Notes under the pieces: generated by a model
Told to the model about the DNA's origin: nothing
The model's database searches: none
What the model saw: only the letters and a program-made list of their open reading frames with translations
Translations under genes and position numbers: made by a program
In this document: in pieces, positions 9,257-17,475 of the stretch
How positions within the stretch are numbered: position 1 is the stretch's first letter
How the letters are laid out: every line of letters starts with the position of its first letter
Assembly: GCA_030427405.1 (NCBI GenBank)
Contig: JAUHXK010000006.1
Span: forward strand, 124,001-188,000
Origin: Alphaproteobacteria bacterium
GTDB lineage: Bacteria > Pseudomonadota > Alphaproteobacteria > Rhodobacterales > Rhodobacteraceae
DNA: 64,000 nucleotides
Reading direction: 5' to 3'

Positions 9257-10333
9257 CCACACCCTGTAACGTCCCTGCCCCGTGACCTCGCGGATCAGAC
9301 CGCGCTGCGTGAAAAGATCAAGGTTTCTTTGAACAGCAGCACGCGAAGCGCCTGTCAGGTCCTGCGCAAGCGGGGCCGACACCATTGGCCATGCGGCCAG
9401 GACATCAATCAAAACCGGCGGCGTGCGCCCGCTTAGCCCGGCGGTTGCCGCACGCGCCTGCCTGTCCCAGGCGCTGACCCTGTCAAGATGCAGCAAGGCC
9501 GACAGCGCCGCCTGCCCCGCGCCCTGCACCCAGGCCGCCAGCCTGTCGGACGGATCGCCTGTTCCGCGCAACGCGCCGGGACCCGACAGCGCCAGCGGCA
9601 TGAACAAGGCCCCGCCACGACCCATGCTTGCGGCGTGCCGTGCGGCGATGATGGCCGCTTCGGTATCCCGCCCGTCGCCCTGAGACACCGCCCGCCAGGC
9701 ATGAAAGGCCATCGCTGCCTGCGTGACCGGATGAAGGGCCTCGCCATGGCCCATTACCTCGGCAAGGTCGGCCACCGCTTCGGGGACATCTTCGATCCCT
9801 TGCGCCTGACGGTCCAGAAACGCGGTCAGGCCTGTCGTCCACCCGCCCGCCGAGGGCGCGGCGCCCGATGTCAACCTGCGGACAGCCCAGCCCGCCCGGA
9901 ACAGGGCCTGCACATCATCGCTTGTGGCCCCGATACGCAACCCGGTCCACAGGGCCAGACGGTCGACACCGATCCGGTCGCCGGTCCACCAGCCCAGATC
10001 GGATACGTCCATCAGCGCCAGACGGTGCCGCCACCCTTCGGGACCTGCGCGCAACCGCTCGTCCAGGGCCCCGAACGTCACCGCCAGCTCAGCCAGTTCG
10101 CCCGACAGTCCGGATTGCGCCGCGTGCCAGTCGCGCGGGTCGAACAACACGCCACGCTCGGCCCTTGGACCTGGCGGAAGGTAAACATCGGCGGCGGCGT
10201 CTTCATCCTCGGGCGGCAGAAACCACAGATCATCGTCTTCGGGCGGCTCGGCATCATAGATGCTCGGCGGTGTCGCTTCGAGGTCTTCGTGATCCGTATC
10301 CGGCGGTTCGCGCTTGGGTTTCATATTCGGCAT
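9242..10333 (-). CDS. Hypothetical protein, DUF1612-like with C-terminal helix-turn-helix
   Basis: This 363-aa protein has a Pro- and acid-rich N-terminus (residues 1-60), then ELAVTFGALDERLRAGPEGW, which resembles the DUF1612 core (LARLDERL...GW). An Ala-rich helical middle follows. The C-terminal 50 residues read as a winged-helix domain, with LTGASRAAVQRNLDLFTQRGLIREVTG matching the helix-turn-helix that ends this family. A DNA-binding role is inferred. It lies 21 nt downstream of the GntR gene on the same strand and may share its transcript. It has no clear link to hydroxyproline catabolism. The family name is from memory of the motif and is moderately sure. Confidence 0.6.
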   Translation of the reverse strand: MPNMKPKREPPDTDHEDLEATPPSIYDAEPPEDDDLWFLPPEDEDAAADVYLPPGPRAERGVLFDPRDWHAAQSGLSGELAELAVTFGALDERLRAGPEGWRHRLALMDVSDLGWWTGDRIGVDRLALWTGLRIGATSDDVQALFRAGWAVRRLTSGAAPSAGGWTTGLTAFLDRQAQGIEDVPEAVADLAEVMGHGEALHPVTQAAMAFHAWRAVSQGDGRDTEAAIIAARHAASMGRGGALFMPLALSGPGALRGTGDPSDRLAAWVQGAGQAALSALLHLDRVSAWDRQARAATAGLSGRTPPVLIDVLAAWPMVSAPLAQDLTGASRAAVQRNLDLFTQRGLIREVTGQGRYRVWTAAL

Positions 10334-10354
10334 TCTTCGGGCATTCGTGCCGGT

Positions 10355-11035
10355 TCACAAGCCCTTTCCCGCGCGGTTCGACGACACCAGCCCCAGCAAT
10401 TGTTCTTTCGTGCGACCGATATGGCGCGCCAGCAGAACGCAGGCCTCATCCGCCAGGCCGGACCGTGCCAGGCGCAGCAATTCTTTGTGTTCTTCACTGG
10501 CAGGCTGGCGCTGCTTCATCACGCTCAGGTGCATACGCACGTACCTGTCCGACAGAAGATTGACCCGATGCAACAGGTCATTGGTCAATCCGCGCCCCGC
10601 CGCCGCATAAAGCGCCATATGAAAGCGGTGGTTCAACGCCCCCCATTTGCCCACGTCGCCGGTTTCATAAGACCGTTCCATCTGGTGCAGGACCTTTTCA
10701 CACAGCGCGACGTCCTCGGTTGTCATCGCGGCGATGGACCTGCGAAACAGATCAACCTCGATCAGCGCGCGCAGGTCGAAAATCTCGGCGATTTCCTCCA
10801 GCGAATGTTCCGTGACCGTCGCCCCTCGGTGGTTGCTCAGCTGAACCAGACCTTCGGCATCCAGCTTTCTGAGCGCCTCGCGCACCGGCATGCGCGACAC
10901 ATCGTATTCCTCGGCCAGGGCTTCTTGCCGGATCACTTCGCCTTCGGGCAGCTCGCCGCTTAGAATCCGCTCGCGCAGATCGCCTGCGATGGCATCAGGA
11001 AGGCTCTGACGGGAAATTTTTCGGGTTGTTGCCAA
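10355..11035 (-). CDS. GntR/FadR-family (FCD domain) transcriptional regulator
   Basis: The N-terminal winged helix-turn-helix has RERILSGELPEGEVI, then EEYDVSRMPVREALRKLDAEGL, and is followed by an all-helical FCD ligand domain (EEIAEIFDLRALIEVDL, NHRFHMALYAAA, SEEHKELLRLA). It is very likely the regulator of the adjacent hydroxyproline genes, as similar operons in rhizobia have a GntR repressor. The start is uncertain. The frame is open to a GTG at 11110, but a perfect operator-like palindrome (11051-11067) would then lie inside the gene; the TTG at 11035 follows a weak GGCGGA and leaves the palindrome in the divergent promoter region, so I prefer it. Confidence 0.85.
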   Translation of the reverse strand: MATTRKISRQSLPDAIAGDLRERILSGELPEGEVIRQEALAEEYDVSRMPVREALRKLDAEGLVQLSNHRGATVTEHSLEEIAEIFDLRALIEVDLFRRSIAAMTTEDVALCEKVLHQMERSYETGDVGKWGALNHRFHMALYAAAGRGLTNDLLHRVNLLSDRYVRMHLSVMKQRQPASEEHKELLRLARSGLADEACVLLARHIGRTKEQLLGLVSSNRAGKGL

Positions 11036-11050
11036 GGTCAGGTCCGCCGT

Positions 11051-11067
11051 TTGTATCTTGGATACAA
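11051..11067. promoter_or_regulatory. Candidate GntR-family operator
   Basis: The 17-bp sequence TTGTATCTTGGATACAA is a perfect palindrome (7-bp arms, 3-nt spacer). It lies between the GntR gene and the divergent LDH2-family gene. A related site occurs at 15397-15413 before the other hydroxyproline genes. FadR-subgroup regulators bind sites of about this size and form. Confidence 0.7.
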
Positions 11068-11176
11068 CTATCCGCCACAGGGTGCTTTTCCAACCCGTTT
11101 CGATGCGCACGGGGTTGCGTTTGGCGCGGGTTCCTCGCTAGGCATTGGCTGTGGCAATACCCAACAGGAGCAGGAC

Positions 11177-12193
11177 ATGAGCGAAACGGTCAGGCTGACA
11201 CCAGACGAGATTCGGCAGTTGTGCCTGCAGGTCCTGGACCACTGCGGGTACGGCCAGGACCACGCCGCGGCAATTGCGCAGATGCTGACGACCTGCCAGA
11301 TGGATGATTGCCAGTCTCACGGCCTGTTTCGGTTGTTCATGTGCGCGCAGACCATGCAGGCGGGCCAGATTGACGGCCATGCCCGGCCGGTCCTGACCGC
11401 CTCTGACAATGCCGTTGTCCGGGTCGATGCGCAGGGCGGCATGTCTCTGCTGGCGGCCCGCATGGGTCTGCCGGTGCTGATCGAAAAGGCCCAAACCCAC
11501 GGCATCGCTGCGCTGGCGATCAACCGCTGCTTCCACTTTTCGGCCCTGTGGCCCGAGGTCGAAAGCCTGGCCGCCGAAGGGCTGGCCGCAATGGCAATGG
11601 TGCCCAGCCACGCCTGGGTCGCCCCGGCCGGAGGCACCCGCGGCAGCCTTGGCACCAACCCGCTGGCCTTTAGCTGGCCCAGGAAATCCGGCGACCCGTT
11701 CACCTTTGACTTTGCAACCAGCGCCTTCGCGCGCGGCGAAATCGAATTGTACCAACGCGCAGGCAAGCCCCTGCCTGAAGGCGTGGCCATCGACCGCGAC
11801 GGCAACCCGACGACCGACCCGCAGGCAGCCATGGACGGAGCGATGCTTACCTTTGGCGGGTACAAGGGATCGGCGCTGTCGATCATGATCGAACTGATGG
11901 CCGGGCCGTTGATTGACGACCTGACCAGCCTTGAAAGCATGGAATTTGCCAGCGCCGCGGGCGGCGCGCCTTACCACGGTCAAATCATCCTTGCCTTTGA
12001 TCCGCAGGCCTTGGGCGGTGGGTCGTCCGATGCAGGTGACGCGCGCGCCGAACGGTTGTTTTCCGACATCCTGGCCCAGGGCGCCCGCCTGCCATCGCAA
12101 CGCCGCTTTGCGGCCCGCGCGCGCAATATTGAACGCGGCTATGCCGAGGTTTCGGCGCAATTGCACGCAGACCTCCTGGCGCTGCTCGGTTAG
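11177..12193 (+). CDS. LDH2/malate dehydrogenase-family reductase, probable Delta1-pyrroline-2-carboxylate reductase
   Basis: It belongs to the NAD(P)H-dependent LDH2/YlbC/DpkA family. The N-terminal helical part is followed by CQMDDCQSHGLFRL (residues 42-55), GIAALAINRCFHFSALWPEVE near 110, GGTRGSLGTNPLAFSWP near 152, and the nucleotide-binding FGGYKGSALSIMIELM near 230. In hydroxyproline clusters this family reduces Delta1-pyrroline-2-carboxylate to L-proline, as expected for products of 3-hydroxyproline or D-proline, so that role is inferred from its neighbours. The length of 338 aa is normal. The ATG at 11177 has GGAGCAGGAC upstream. It diverges from the GntR gene and converges with the FAD oxidoreductase gene. 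Confidence 0.85.
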   Translation: MSETVRLTPDEIRQLCLQVLDHCGYGQDHAAAIAQMLTTCQMDDCQSHGLFRLFMCAQTMQAGQIDGHARPVLTASDNAVVRVDAQGGMSLLAARMGLPVLIEKAQTHGIAALAINRCFHFSALWPEVESLAAEGLAAMAMVPSHAWVAPAGGTRGSLGTNPLAFSWPRKSGDPFTFDFATSAFARGEIELYQRAGKPLPEGVAIDRDGNPTTDPQAAMDGAMLTFGGYKGSALSIMIELMAGPLIDDLTSLESMEFASAAGGAPYHGQIILAFDPQALGGGSSDAGDARAERLFSDILAQGARLPSQRRFAARARNIERGYAEVSAQLHADLLALLG

Positions 12194-12212
12194 GCCACGC
12201 CACGCAAACGCG

Positions 12213-13451
12213 TCAGAAACGGCTTGCCGAAAAGGCATCGGTCGGAATTGGTGGAGTTTCACGGTCTATCAGGGCACCGACCAGCTCCGCCGTGCCCGCC
12301 GATTGCGTCAGCCCCACATGGCCATGCCCAAAGGCATAAACGACGTTCGACGCCCTGGGCGAGGCGCCGATCACCGGCAGGCTGTCCGGCAGCGACGGCC
12401 GGAACCCCATCCACTGTGTCCCGCCGCCTGTGTCCAGGCCGGGCAGGAATTGCGCGGCCTTGTCCAGCAAAGTATCGGCCCGCTTGTAATTCGGGGGCAG
12501 ATGCAGCCCGCCAAGCTCGACCGCACCGCCGACGCGAACGCCCCCGTTTATCCGGCTGATCACGAACCCATGGTTGGGAAGCGACAGGTGCAATTTCAGG
12601 TCAAAGGCGCCCTGTGGAAGCGTGGTGTTGTATCCGCGCTCGGTCTCAAGCGGGATATGATCACCCAATGTCCGCGCCAAGTGGTGCGACCAGGCCCCGG
12701 CGCAAACGACGACCTTGGGCGCATGCATAACCGTGCCCTGCATGTGGATGTCCACGCCGTCGCCCGCCGGTTTCAACCCCCGGATTTCGCGCCTTTCGAT
12801 CTGGCCACCACGGTCGGTAAAAACCTGCGCCAGATGCCCCACCCACCGCGTCGGGTCGGTCGTGTTCAGCCAATTGGGGGTAAAGCCCGCATGGGTGAAC
12901 CGGGGGCTGAGCCCGGGCTGAACCTCTGCAATCGCCTGCGGCGATTCGAGCAGGTCAAAGGCGATGCCGTGTTCCTTGCGCAACTTCCATGCCGGAAGGC
13001 TGGCACGGTATTCGGCCGCACCTTCGTAAAGCTGCAATTGACCGTCCCGCTGCAACAACGACTCGCCTTCGACCGAGGCCGCTTGCCGTTCAAGCGCGGC
13101 GCTCGTCAGCTGCATCAAATCGGCTTGTGCGGTCAGACTGCGCCGGTATCTGTCGCTGCGGCTGGCCCGCCAGAACCGCAACATCCAGGGCGCGATCTTC
13201 AGCGCATAGGCCGGGGGAACCGACAGGGGCCCCAGCGGGTCCACCAACCATTTCGGCGCCTTGCGCATTATCCCGGGCGTCGCCAGCGGTTCGATCTCGG
13301 AAAAGGCAAAGGCCCCGGCATTTCCCGCCGAGGCCTGCGCCGCAACGCCTTCGCGGTCCAGGATGCACACGGCGTGTCCTCGACGCTGCAATTCCAGCGC
13401 GACGCTGACACCAATCACTCCGGCGCCGATGACCACGATTTTTTCCTGCAT
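12213..13451 (-). CDS. FAD-dependent D-amino acid dehydrogenase/oxidase, probable cis-4-hydroxy-D-proline dehydrogenase
   Basis: A DAO/DadA-family flavoprotein. The N-terminal dinucleotide motif is VVIGAGVIGVSVALELQRRG. ASAGNAGAFAFSEIEPLATPG near residue 40 is typical of DadA-like enzymes, and a C-terminal FAD-contacting segment ends in VYAFGHGHVGLTQSAGTAEL. It would oxidise cis-4-hydroxy-D-proline, the product of the upstream epimerase, to pyrroline-4-hydroxy-2-carboxylate and pass electrons to oxygen or the respiratory chain. The ATG at 13451 shares its A with the epimerase stop (TGATG), showing translational coupling; a GTG one codon earlier is also possible. Full length at about 412 aa. 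Confidence 0.87.
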   Translation of the reverse strand: MQEKIVVIGAGVIGVSVALELQRRGHAVCILDREGVAAQASAGNAGAFAFSEIEPLATPGIMRKAPKWLVDPLGPLSVPPAYALKIAPWMLRFWRASRSDRYRRSLTAQADLMQLTSAALERQAASVEGESLLQRDGQLQLYEGAAEYRASLPAWKLRKEHGIAFDLLESPQAIAEVQPGLSPRFTHAGFTPNWLNTTDPTRWVGHLAQVFTDRGGQIERREIRGLKPAGDGVDIHMQGTVMHAPKVVVCAGAWSHHLARTLGDHIPLETERGYNTTLPQGAFDLKLHLSLPNHGFVISRINGGVRVGGAVELGGLHLPPNYKRADTLLDKAAQFLPGLDTGGGTQWMGFRPSLPDSLPVIGASPRASNVVYAFGHGHVGLTQSAGTAELVGALIDRETPPIPTDAFSASRF

Positions 13452-14383
13452 CACAACTCTATCCCGGTTCGGAACGGATCATCGGGCGCAAAAATCAAAC
13501 GCGTATCCGCCATGACATGAGCCTGCCCGGTGATCGACGGGATCACCCCGCCGTTTCGCCCCGGACGATAGGACAAGCGATAGGAACTGCCAATAACGCT
13601 GTAGACGTCGATGTCCGTTTCCGGGTCCAGCCGCCCATCCGCAGCCAGGCAGGCCAGCCGTGCGGAACTGCCCGTCCCACAGGGTGAGCGGTCATAGGTA
13701 TCGTCGGGGCACAGCACAAAGCTGCGGCCCTGTGCGCCGCCGATTGCGGGGCGGTCCTGCAAGATGACGTGATCCACCTGCGCTGCGGCGTCTTCGTCGC
13801 CCCGCAGCTTGGTGACGGCGGTGCGCACAGCGATGGCCATATCGGTCAGTGACCGTATGTTTTCCGGCCTAACGGCAGTCGGGCTGGGCTCGACGATAAA
13901 GAACCAGTTGCCGCCATAGGCGATGTCCCCGGTCACCTGGCCATATCCCGGCACATCCACCTTTACCGCATGCGCAATCCGCCGGCTTTCGATATTGGTA
14001 ACCGTCACCGTGTTTGAGTCATGCAGCCGAACCGTCACGACACCGGCCGGGGTTTCGATACGGTGCGCGCCGATGCCGATCCGCCCCTGATGTGCCAGCG
14101 TCATGGCCAAACCGATCGTGCCGTGCCCGCACATCCCCAGCACCGCATCGGCGTCAAAGTAGATCACCCCGGCCACGCAGCTCCGGTCTTGGGGTGTCAC
14201 CAGCAGCGCGGCGACCATCGCCACCTGCCCCCGCGGCTCGCCCAGGACCGAGCGGCAGAAATCCTGGTGATCAGCCGCAAGGCGGGCGGCGCGATCCGCC
14301 AGCGATCCGCTGCCGAGGTCTGGTGCACCCTCCAGGATTACCCGCGTGGGCTCGCCCCCGGTGTGGCTGTCGATCACATGCAT
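13451..14383 (-). CDS. Proline racemase family, probable 4-hydroxyproline 2-epimerase
   Basis: The enzyme inverts trans-4-hydroxy-L-proline to cis-4-hydroxy-D-proline. It starts with the family signature MHVIDSHTGGEPTRVI. Both catalytic cysteines are present: MCGHGTIG near residue 90 and DRSPCGTGSSARLA near 230. The second Cys argues against trans-3-hydroxyproline dehydratase, which carries Thr there. At 310 aa it is the usual length. The ATG at 14383 is chosen from the family N-terminus; it overlaps the end of the DHDPS-like gene by 10 bases, and 24 earlier in-frame residues are not family-like. It is the middle gene of a three-gene operon. Confidence 0.9.
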   Translation of the reverse strand: MHVIDSHTGGEPTRVILEGAPDLGSGSLADRAARLAADHQDFCRSVLGEPRGQVAMVAALLVTPQDRSCVAGVIYFDADAVLGMCGHGTIGLAMTLAHQGRIGIGAHRIETPAGVVTVRLHDSNTVTVTNIESRRIAHAVKVDVPGYGQVTGDIAYGGNWFFIVEPSPTAVRPENIRSLTDMAIAVRTAVTKLRGDEDAAAQVDHVILQDRPAIGGAQGRSFVLCPDDTYDRSPCGTGSSARLACLAADGRLDPETDIDVYSVIGSSYRLSYRPGRNGGVIPSITGQAHVMADTRLIFAPDDPFRTGIEL

Positions 14384-15333
14384 TCGGCGACCACCCCGCC
14401 TTGCTGCGACCAATCGGCGAACCAGGCACGGAACAGGGCATATTGCTGTTCGCAATAGGTCCGCTGGGCCGCGGTCAGCGCGTCCGTTTCATTGAAATGC
14501 AACCGGTATTCCTGCTCTCCGTTCAGCACCAACAGGTGCTTGTAATACAGAACCAGATCTGGCCCTTCGTCAAAGCTGGAAAGGACATGGATTGCCTCGG
14601 TCAGTTCCTGGGCACGCAGGCGGGCCTCGGCGTGGCCCTGCGCCGCTTTGCGCGACAGCGCAGCCAGCAACAGCGCCTCTTGCGGAAGGGCGGTTCCGAT
14701 CCCGGTGATCGACCCCGTGGCACCGCAATTGACGATGCCGTGATACACCTCGGTATCTACGCCAACCATCAACGTGACCTGATCGTCCTGGCTGGTGATG
14801 TTCTCGGCGGCATAGCGCAGATCATCCTTGCCGCCGAATTCCTTGAACCCGATCAGGTTCGGATGTTCCGCCCGCAGCGCAAAGAACAGGTCAGCACGGG
14901 TGGAAAAGCCGTAATAGGGGCTGTTGTAGATGATCGCAGGCACATCGGGTGCCGCCGACAGGATCGCCTTGAAATGGTTGCGCTGTGCGATTGGCGACGC
15001 ACCACGGGACAAAACGCGCGGAATCACCATCAGGCCCACGGCCCCGGCCTTTTGCGCATGTTCCGCGTGGGCCACCGCGGACGCAGTGTTGACCGCACCG
15101 GTTCCGACGACGACCGGCAGACCTGCGCCAATCAGCCGATCCACGCCTTCCATCCGCTGCGCGTCGGTCAAAAGCGGCCAATCGCCCATTGAACCGCAAT
15201 AGACAACGGCCGACATGCCCGCATCCACCAGGGCGCGCCCCTTGCGAACCAATGCGTCGAAATCGGGCAAGCGATCCGGGGTGCATGGGGTCATGAGCGC
15301 GGGCATGGTGCCGGAAAAAACGCTTGTCTGCAT
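14374..15333 (-). CDS. Dihydrodipicolinate synthase/NAL family, probable 1-pyrroline-4-hydroxy-2-carboxylate deaminase
   Basis: A class I aldolase-fold enzyme that would release ammonia from pyrroline-4-hydroxy-2-carboxylate to give 2-oxoglutarate semialdehyde. Seen are YCGSMGDWPLLTD near residue 45, the tyrosine region IIYNSPYYGF near 137, and the Schiff-base lysine in LIGFKEFGG near 165. The epimerase and FAD-enzyme genes follow it, which supports the assignment over a lysine-pathway DapA. The ATG at 15333 has AGAAGGA upstream; 18 earlier in-frame residues are unlike the family. It is the first gene of the operon and lies downstream of the candidate operator at 15397-15413. The 2-oxoglutarate semialdehyde dehydrogenase needed to finish the route is not in the window. 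Confidence 0.88.
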   Translation of the reverse strand: MQTSVFSGTMPALMTPCTPDRLPDFDALVRKGRALVDAGMSAVVYCGSMGDWPLLTDAQRMEGVDRLIGAGLPVVVGTGAVNTASAVAHAEHAQKAGAVGLMVIPRVLSRGASPIAQRNHFKAILSAAPDVPAIIYNSPYYGFSTRADLFFALRAEHPNLIGFKEFGGKDDLRYAAENITSQDDQVTLMVGVDTEVYHGIVNCGATGSITGIGTALPQEALLLAALSRKAAQGHAEARLRAQELTEAIHVLSSFDEGPDLVLYYKHLLVLNGEQEYRLHFNETDALTAAQRTYCEQQYALFRAWFADWSQQGGVVAECM

Positions 15334-15396
15334 CCTGTAAATCCTTCTGAAGCCGCCGCCGGTCAGGGCGGTTTGGGGAATCTGCAACAGGAGTTA

Positions 15397-15413
15397 TAGG
15401 ATATTGGATACAA
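15397..15413. promoter_or_regulatory. Second candidate operator for the GntR regulator
   Basis: TAGGATATTGGATACAA keeps one full half-site and the spacer (TTGGATACAA) of the palindrome at 11051-11067, while the other arm matches at 4 of 7 positions. It lies 64 nt before the DHDPS-like start, in the 150-nt gap that must hold the operon promoter. Confidence 0.5.
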
Positions 15414-15485
15414 AATCCAGAACAAGTAGCGCCGCGCAACCAGCCGGATCACCGGCGGCAGGCAGTTCCATGCGGCGCGTGGGAC

Positions 15486-16544
15486 TTAGCGCAATCTTTG
15501 ACCGGTTTCAGGGTCGAAAAGCAGCGCCCGTTCCGGCGCGAAGGCGACCCCGATCCTTTCACCCTGCCTGCTTCGCTGGTCGTCGCGCTCTTCGACGATC
15601 AGCTTCTCGCCACTTGGCGTCAGCAGATAGCTATAGGATACGCCCCCAAGCGCCTCGGTCAGATCCACCGTGCAGGTGTCTGCCGACCGGTCGACCTGAA
15701 TATGCTCGGGCCGGATGCCCAGTGTCACCTTGGCCACCCCCGAGGGCACAGGGGCCGCTACCGTCATGGGCTGAGTGAACGCGGGATGCGACACCTTGCC
15801 ATCGACGATGTCGCAGTCCAGAAAATTCATCGCAGGCGAGCCTATGAAACCCGCCACAAACCGGTTGTCCGGGTCGCGGTACAAATCCATCGGAGCGCCG
15901 ACCTGCTCGATCCGGCCATCGCGCAGTACGACGATCTTGTCGGCCATGGTCATCGCCTCGACCTGATCGTGGGTCACATAGATCATCGTCGCGCCGATTT
16001 CCTGGTGCAGACGCGCGATTTCGACCCGCATTTCGACGCGAAGCTCTGCATCGAGGTTGGACAGGGGTTCATCGAACAGGAAGACCTCGGGGCCCCTGAC
16101 GATCGCCCGCCCGATGGCTACCCGCTGACGCTGTCCGCCGGACAGGGCCTTGGGCTTGCGGCCCAGATAAGGGTCCAGCTTGAGGATGGCCGAAGCCTGC
16201 TGAACCTTGCTTTCGATCTCGGCCTTGGGCACGCCGTTCATCCGCAGGCCAAAACCCATGTTTTCCGCCACCGTCATATGCGGATACAGAGCGTAGGTCT
16301 GAAAAACCATCGCGACACCGCGCTTGGCTGGGTCCAGATGCGTCACCTCGCGCTGACCAATGTGGATTTCACCTTCCGAGGTTTCCTCGAGCCCGGCAAT
16401 CATGCGCAGCAAGGTCGACTTGCCACAGCCCGAAGGGCCCACGAACACGCAGAATTCACCGTCTTCGATCTGAAGGTCTATCCCGTGTATGACCTGGGTC
16501 TGCGCATAGCGCTTGATCGCGCCGTTTAGGGTTACGCCTGTCAT
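15486..16544 (-). CDS. CUT1 sugar ABC transporter ATP-binding protein (UgpC/MalK type)
   Basis: The ATPase of a carbohydrate importer. It has Walker A GPSGCGKST, Q-loop FQTYALYPHMTV, signature LSGGQRQRVAIGRA, Walker B VFLFDEPLSNLD and the switch histidine in YVTHDQVEA. The C-terminal TOBE/OB regulatory region (GIRPEHIQV) is typical of MalK/UgpC. At 352 aa it has normal length. The ATG at 16544 overlaps the IclR stop in ATGA, so the two are co-transcribed; 32 upstream in-frame residues belong to the overlap with the regulator. It presumably energises the binding protein and permeases encoded divergently from 17476, which have no ATPase of their own. Confidence 0.92.
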   Translation of the reverse strand: MTGVTLNGAIKRYAQTQVIHGIDLQIEDGEFCVFVGPSGCGKSTLLRMIAGLEETSEGEIHIGQREVTHLDPAKRGVAMVFQTYALYPHMTVAENMGFGLRMNGVPKAEIESKVQQASAILKLDPYLGRKPKALSGGQRQRVAIGRAIVRGPEVFLFDEPLSNLDAELRVEMRVEIARLHQEIGATMIYVTHDQVEAMTMADKIVVLRDGRIEQVGAPMDLYRDPDNRFVAGFIGSPAMNFLDCDIVDGKVSHPAFTQPMTVAAPVPSGVAKVTLGIRPEHIQVDRSADTCTVDLTEALGGVSYSYLLTPSGEKLIVEERDDQRSRQGERIGVAFAPERALLFDPETGQRLR

Positions 16545-17335
16545 TGTGCCGTTGTCCTGTCCTTTTGGCCTTCGGGAAACCGCCATGCCTGGGCTTCGCC
16601 GCCGATGCGCTCTGCCGCGCGCTGAACCAGAGGCACCCATGCCTCCAACTGGTCAAAATCCATGCGACCCGTCGATCCGGTGACCGAGATCGCACCCAAA
16701 AGCCGCCCGCCTGCCGTCAGGATCGGGCAGGCAATGCAGATGATGCCCGGTTCATGTTCCTCGTTGTCGACCGCATAGCCCCGCGCGCGGATGCGACCCA
16801 AATCCGCCATCAACGCGTCCTGGCTGACCAGCGTCCGGTCGGTGAACCGGTGAAAGCTTTGCTGGGAAATCGCCTTTTGCAGGCTGCTTTCGTCCAGATG
16901 GGCCAACATCGCCTTGCCCACCCCGGTGCAATAGGCCGGACCGACCTTTCCGGCCTCGGAATACATTTCCACAGGCTTGCGCGCGTTCCGCTTGTCCACG
17001 TAAAGGACCTGACTGGCGTCAAGCTGTGCCAGGTGAACGGTTTCACCGGTTTCAAGGCTGAGCATATCCAGAATGGGGCGTGCAACCGGTGCAAGCGAAC
17101 TTTGCGTCCAGGCAGAATGGGCCAGGCGCACCAATCGCAAGCCGGGCGCATAGGTCTGACGATCGGGGTCATAGCACAGCATCCCCTGGTTGGTCAGGGA
17201 TTGCAGAAACCGGTACAGCGACGCCTTGGGAAAGCTGCTGCCATCCAGCAGTTCGCCAAAGCGCACGGGCCGACCGAACGCCGCGACCTGTTCAAGCACG
17301 TCGCATGCTTTGCCTATAGTTCCGTCACCAGCCAC
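16541..17335 (-). CDS. IclR-family transcriptional regulator
   Basis: The N-terminal winged helix covers about residues 8-65 (IGKACDVLEQVAAFGRPVRF, then PKASLYRFLQSLTNQGML), followed by the IclR effector domain (ETVHLAQLDASQVLYVDK, GPAYCTGVGKAMLAHL, RARGYAVDNEEHEPGIICIACPI). It probably controls the divergent galactoside operon. The GTG at 17335 is preferred because GGAGGAG lies 11 nt upstream, whereas the open frame to 17389 has no such site and adds unlikely residues. A 7-bp inverted repeat surrounding the divergent promoter at 17394-17434 is a candidate target. Confidence 0.88.
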   Translation of the reverse strand: MAGDGTIGKACDVLEQVAAFGRPVRFGELLDGSSFPKASLYRFLQSLTNQGMLCYDPDRQTYAPGLRLVRLAHSAWTQSSLAPVARPILDMLSLETGETVHLAQLDASQVLYVDKRNARKPVEMYSEAGKVGPAYCTGVGKAMLAHLDESSLQKAISQQSFHRFTDRTLVSQDALMADLGRIRARGYAVDNEEHEPGIICIACPILTAGGRLLGAISVTGSTGRMDFDQLEAWVPLVQRAAERIGGEAQAWRFPEGQKDRTTAQ

Positions 17336-17382
17336 GGGTGCGCGATCTCCTCCACTTACCCTGCGCCATTGGCACGAGGGTC

Positions 17383-17412
17383 TTGACAAGACTAACCGAG
17401 TCGATGTGTAGT
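17383..17412 (+). promoter_or_regulatory. Candidate promoter of the galactoside operon
   Basis: A perfect -35 TTGACA (17383-17388) is followed after 18 nt by TGTAGT (4 of 6 matches to TATAAT), 64 nt before the binding-protein start. Confidence 0.5.
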
Positions 17413-17434
17413 TTTCAATATATAAAACTCGGTT
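17394..17434. promoter_or_regulatory. Inverted repeat, candidate IclR operator
   Basis: AACCGAG (17394-17400) and CTCGGTT (17428-17434) form a perfect inverted pair. Inside it lies a second pair GTTTT / AAAAC around CAATATAT. The element overlaps the candidate -10 and transcription start, as expected for a repressor site. Confidence 0.45.
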
Positions 17435-17475
17435 TCATTATTTGGAACCTGAGATGGAAGCTAAGGGAGGAAACC

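Noticed and set aside
13451..14383. trans-3-Hydroxy-L-proline dehydratase
   Set aside because: That enzyme has Thr in place of the second catalytic Cys; here SPCGTGSSA keeps the Cys.
14374..15333. Lysine-pathway dihydrodipicolinate synthase (DapA)
   Set aside because: Operon context with epimerase and D-amino-acid dehydrogenase genes, and the YCGSMGDWPLLTD motif, favour the hydroxyproline deaminase role.
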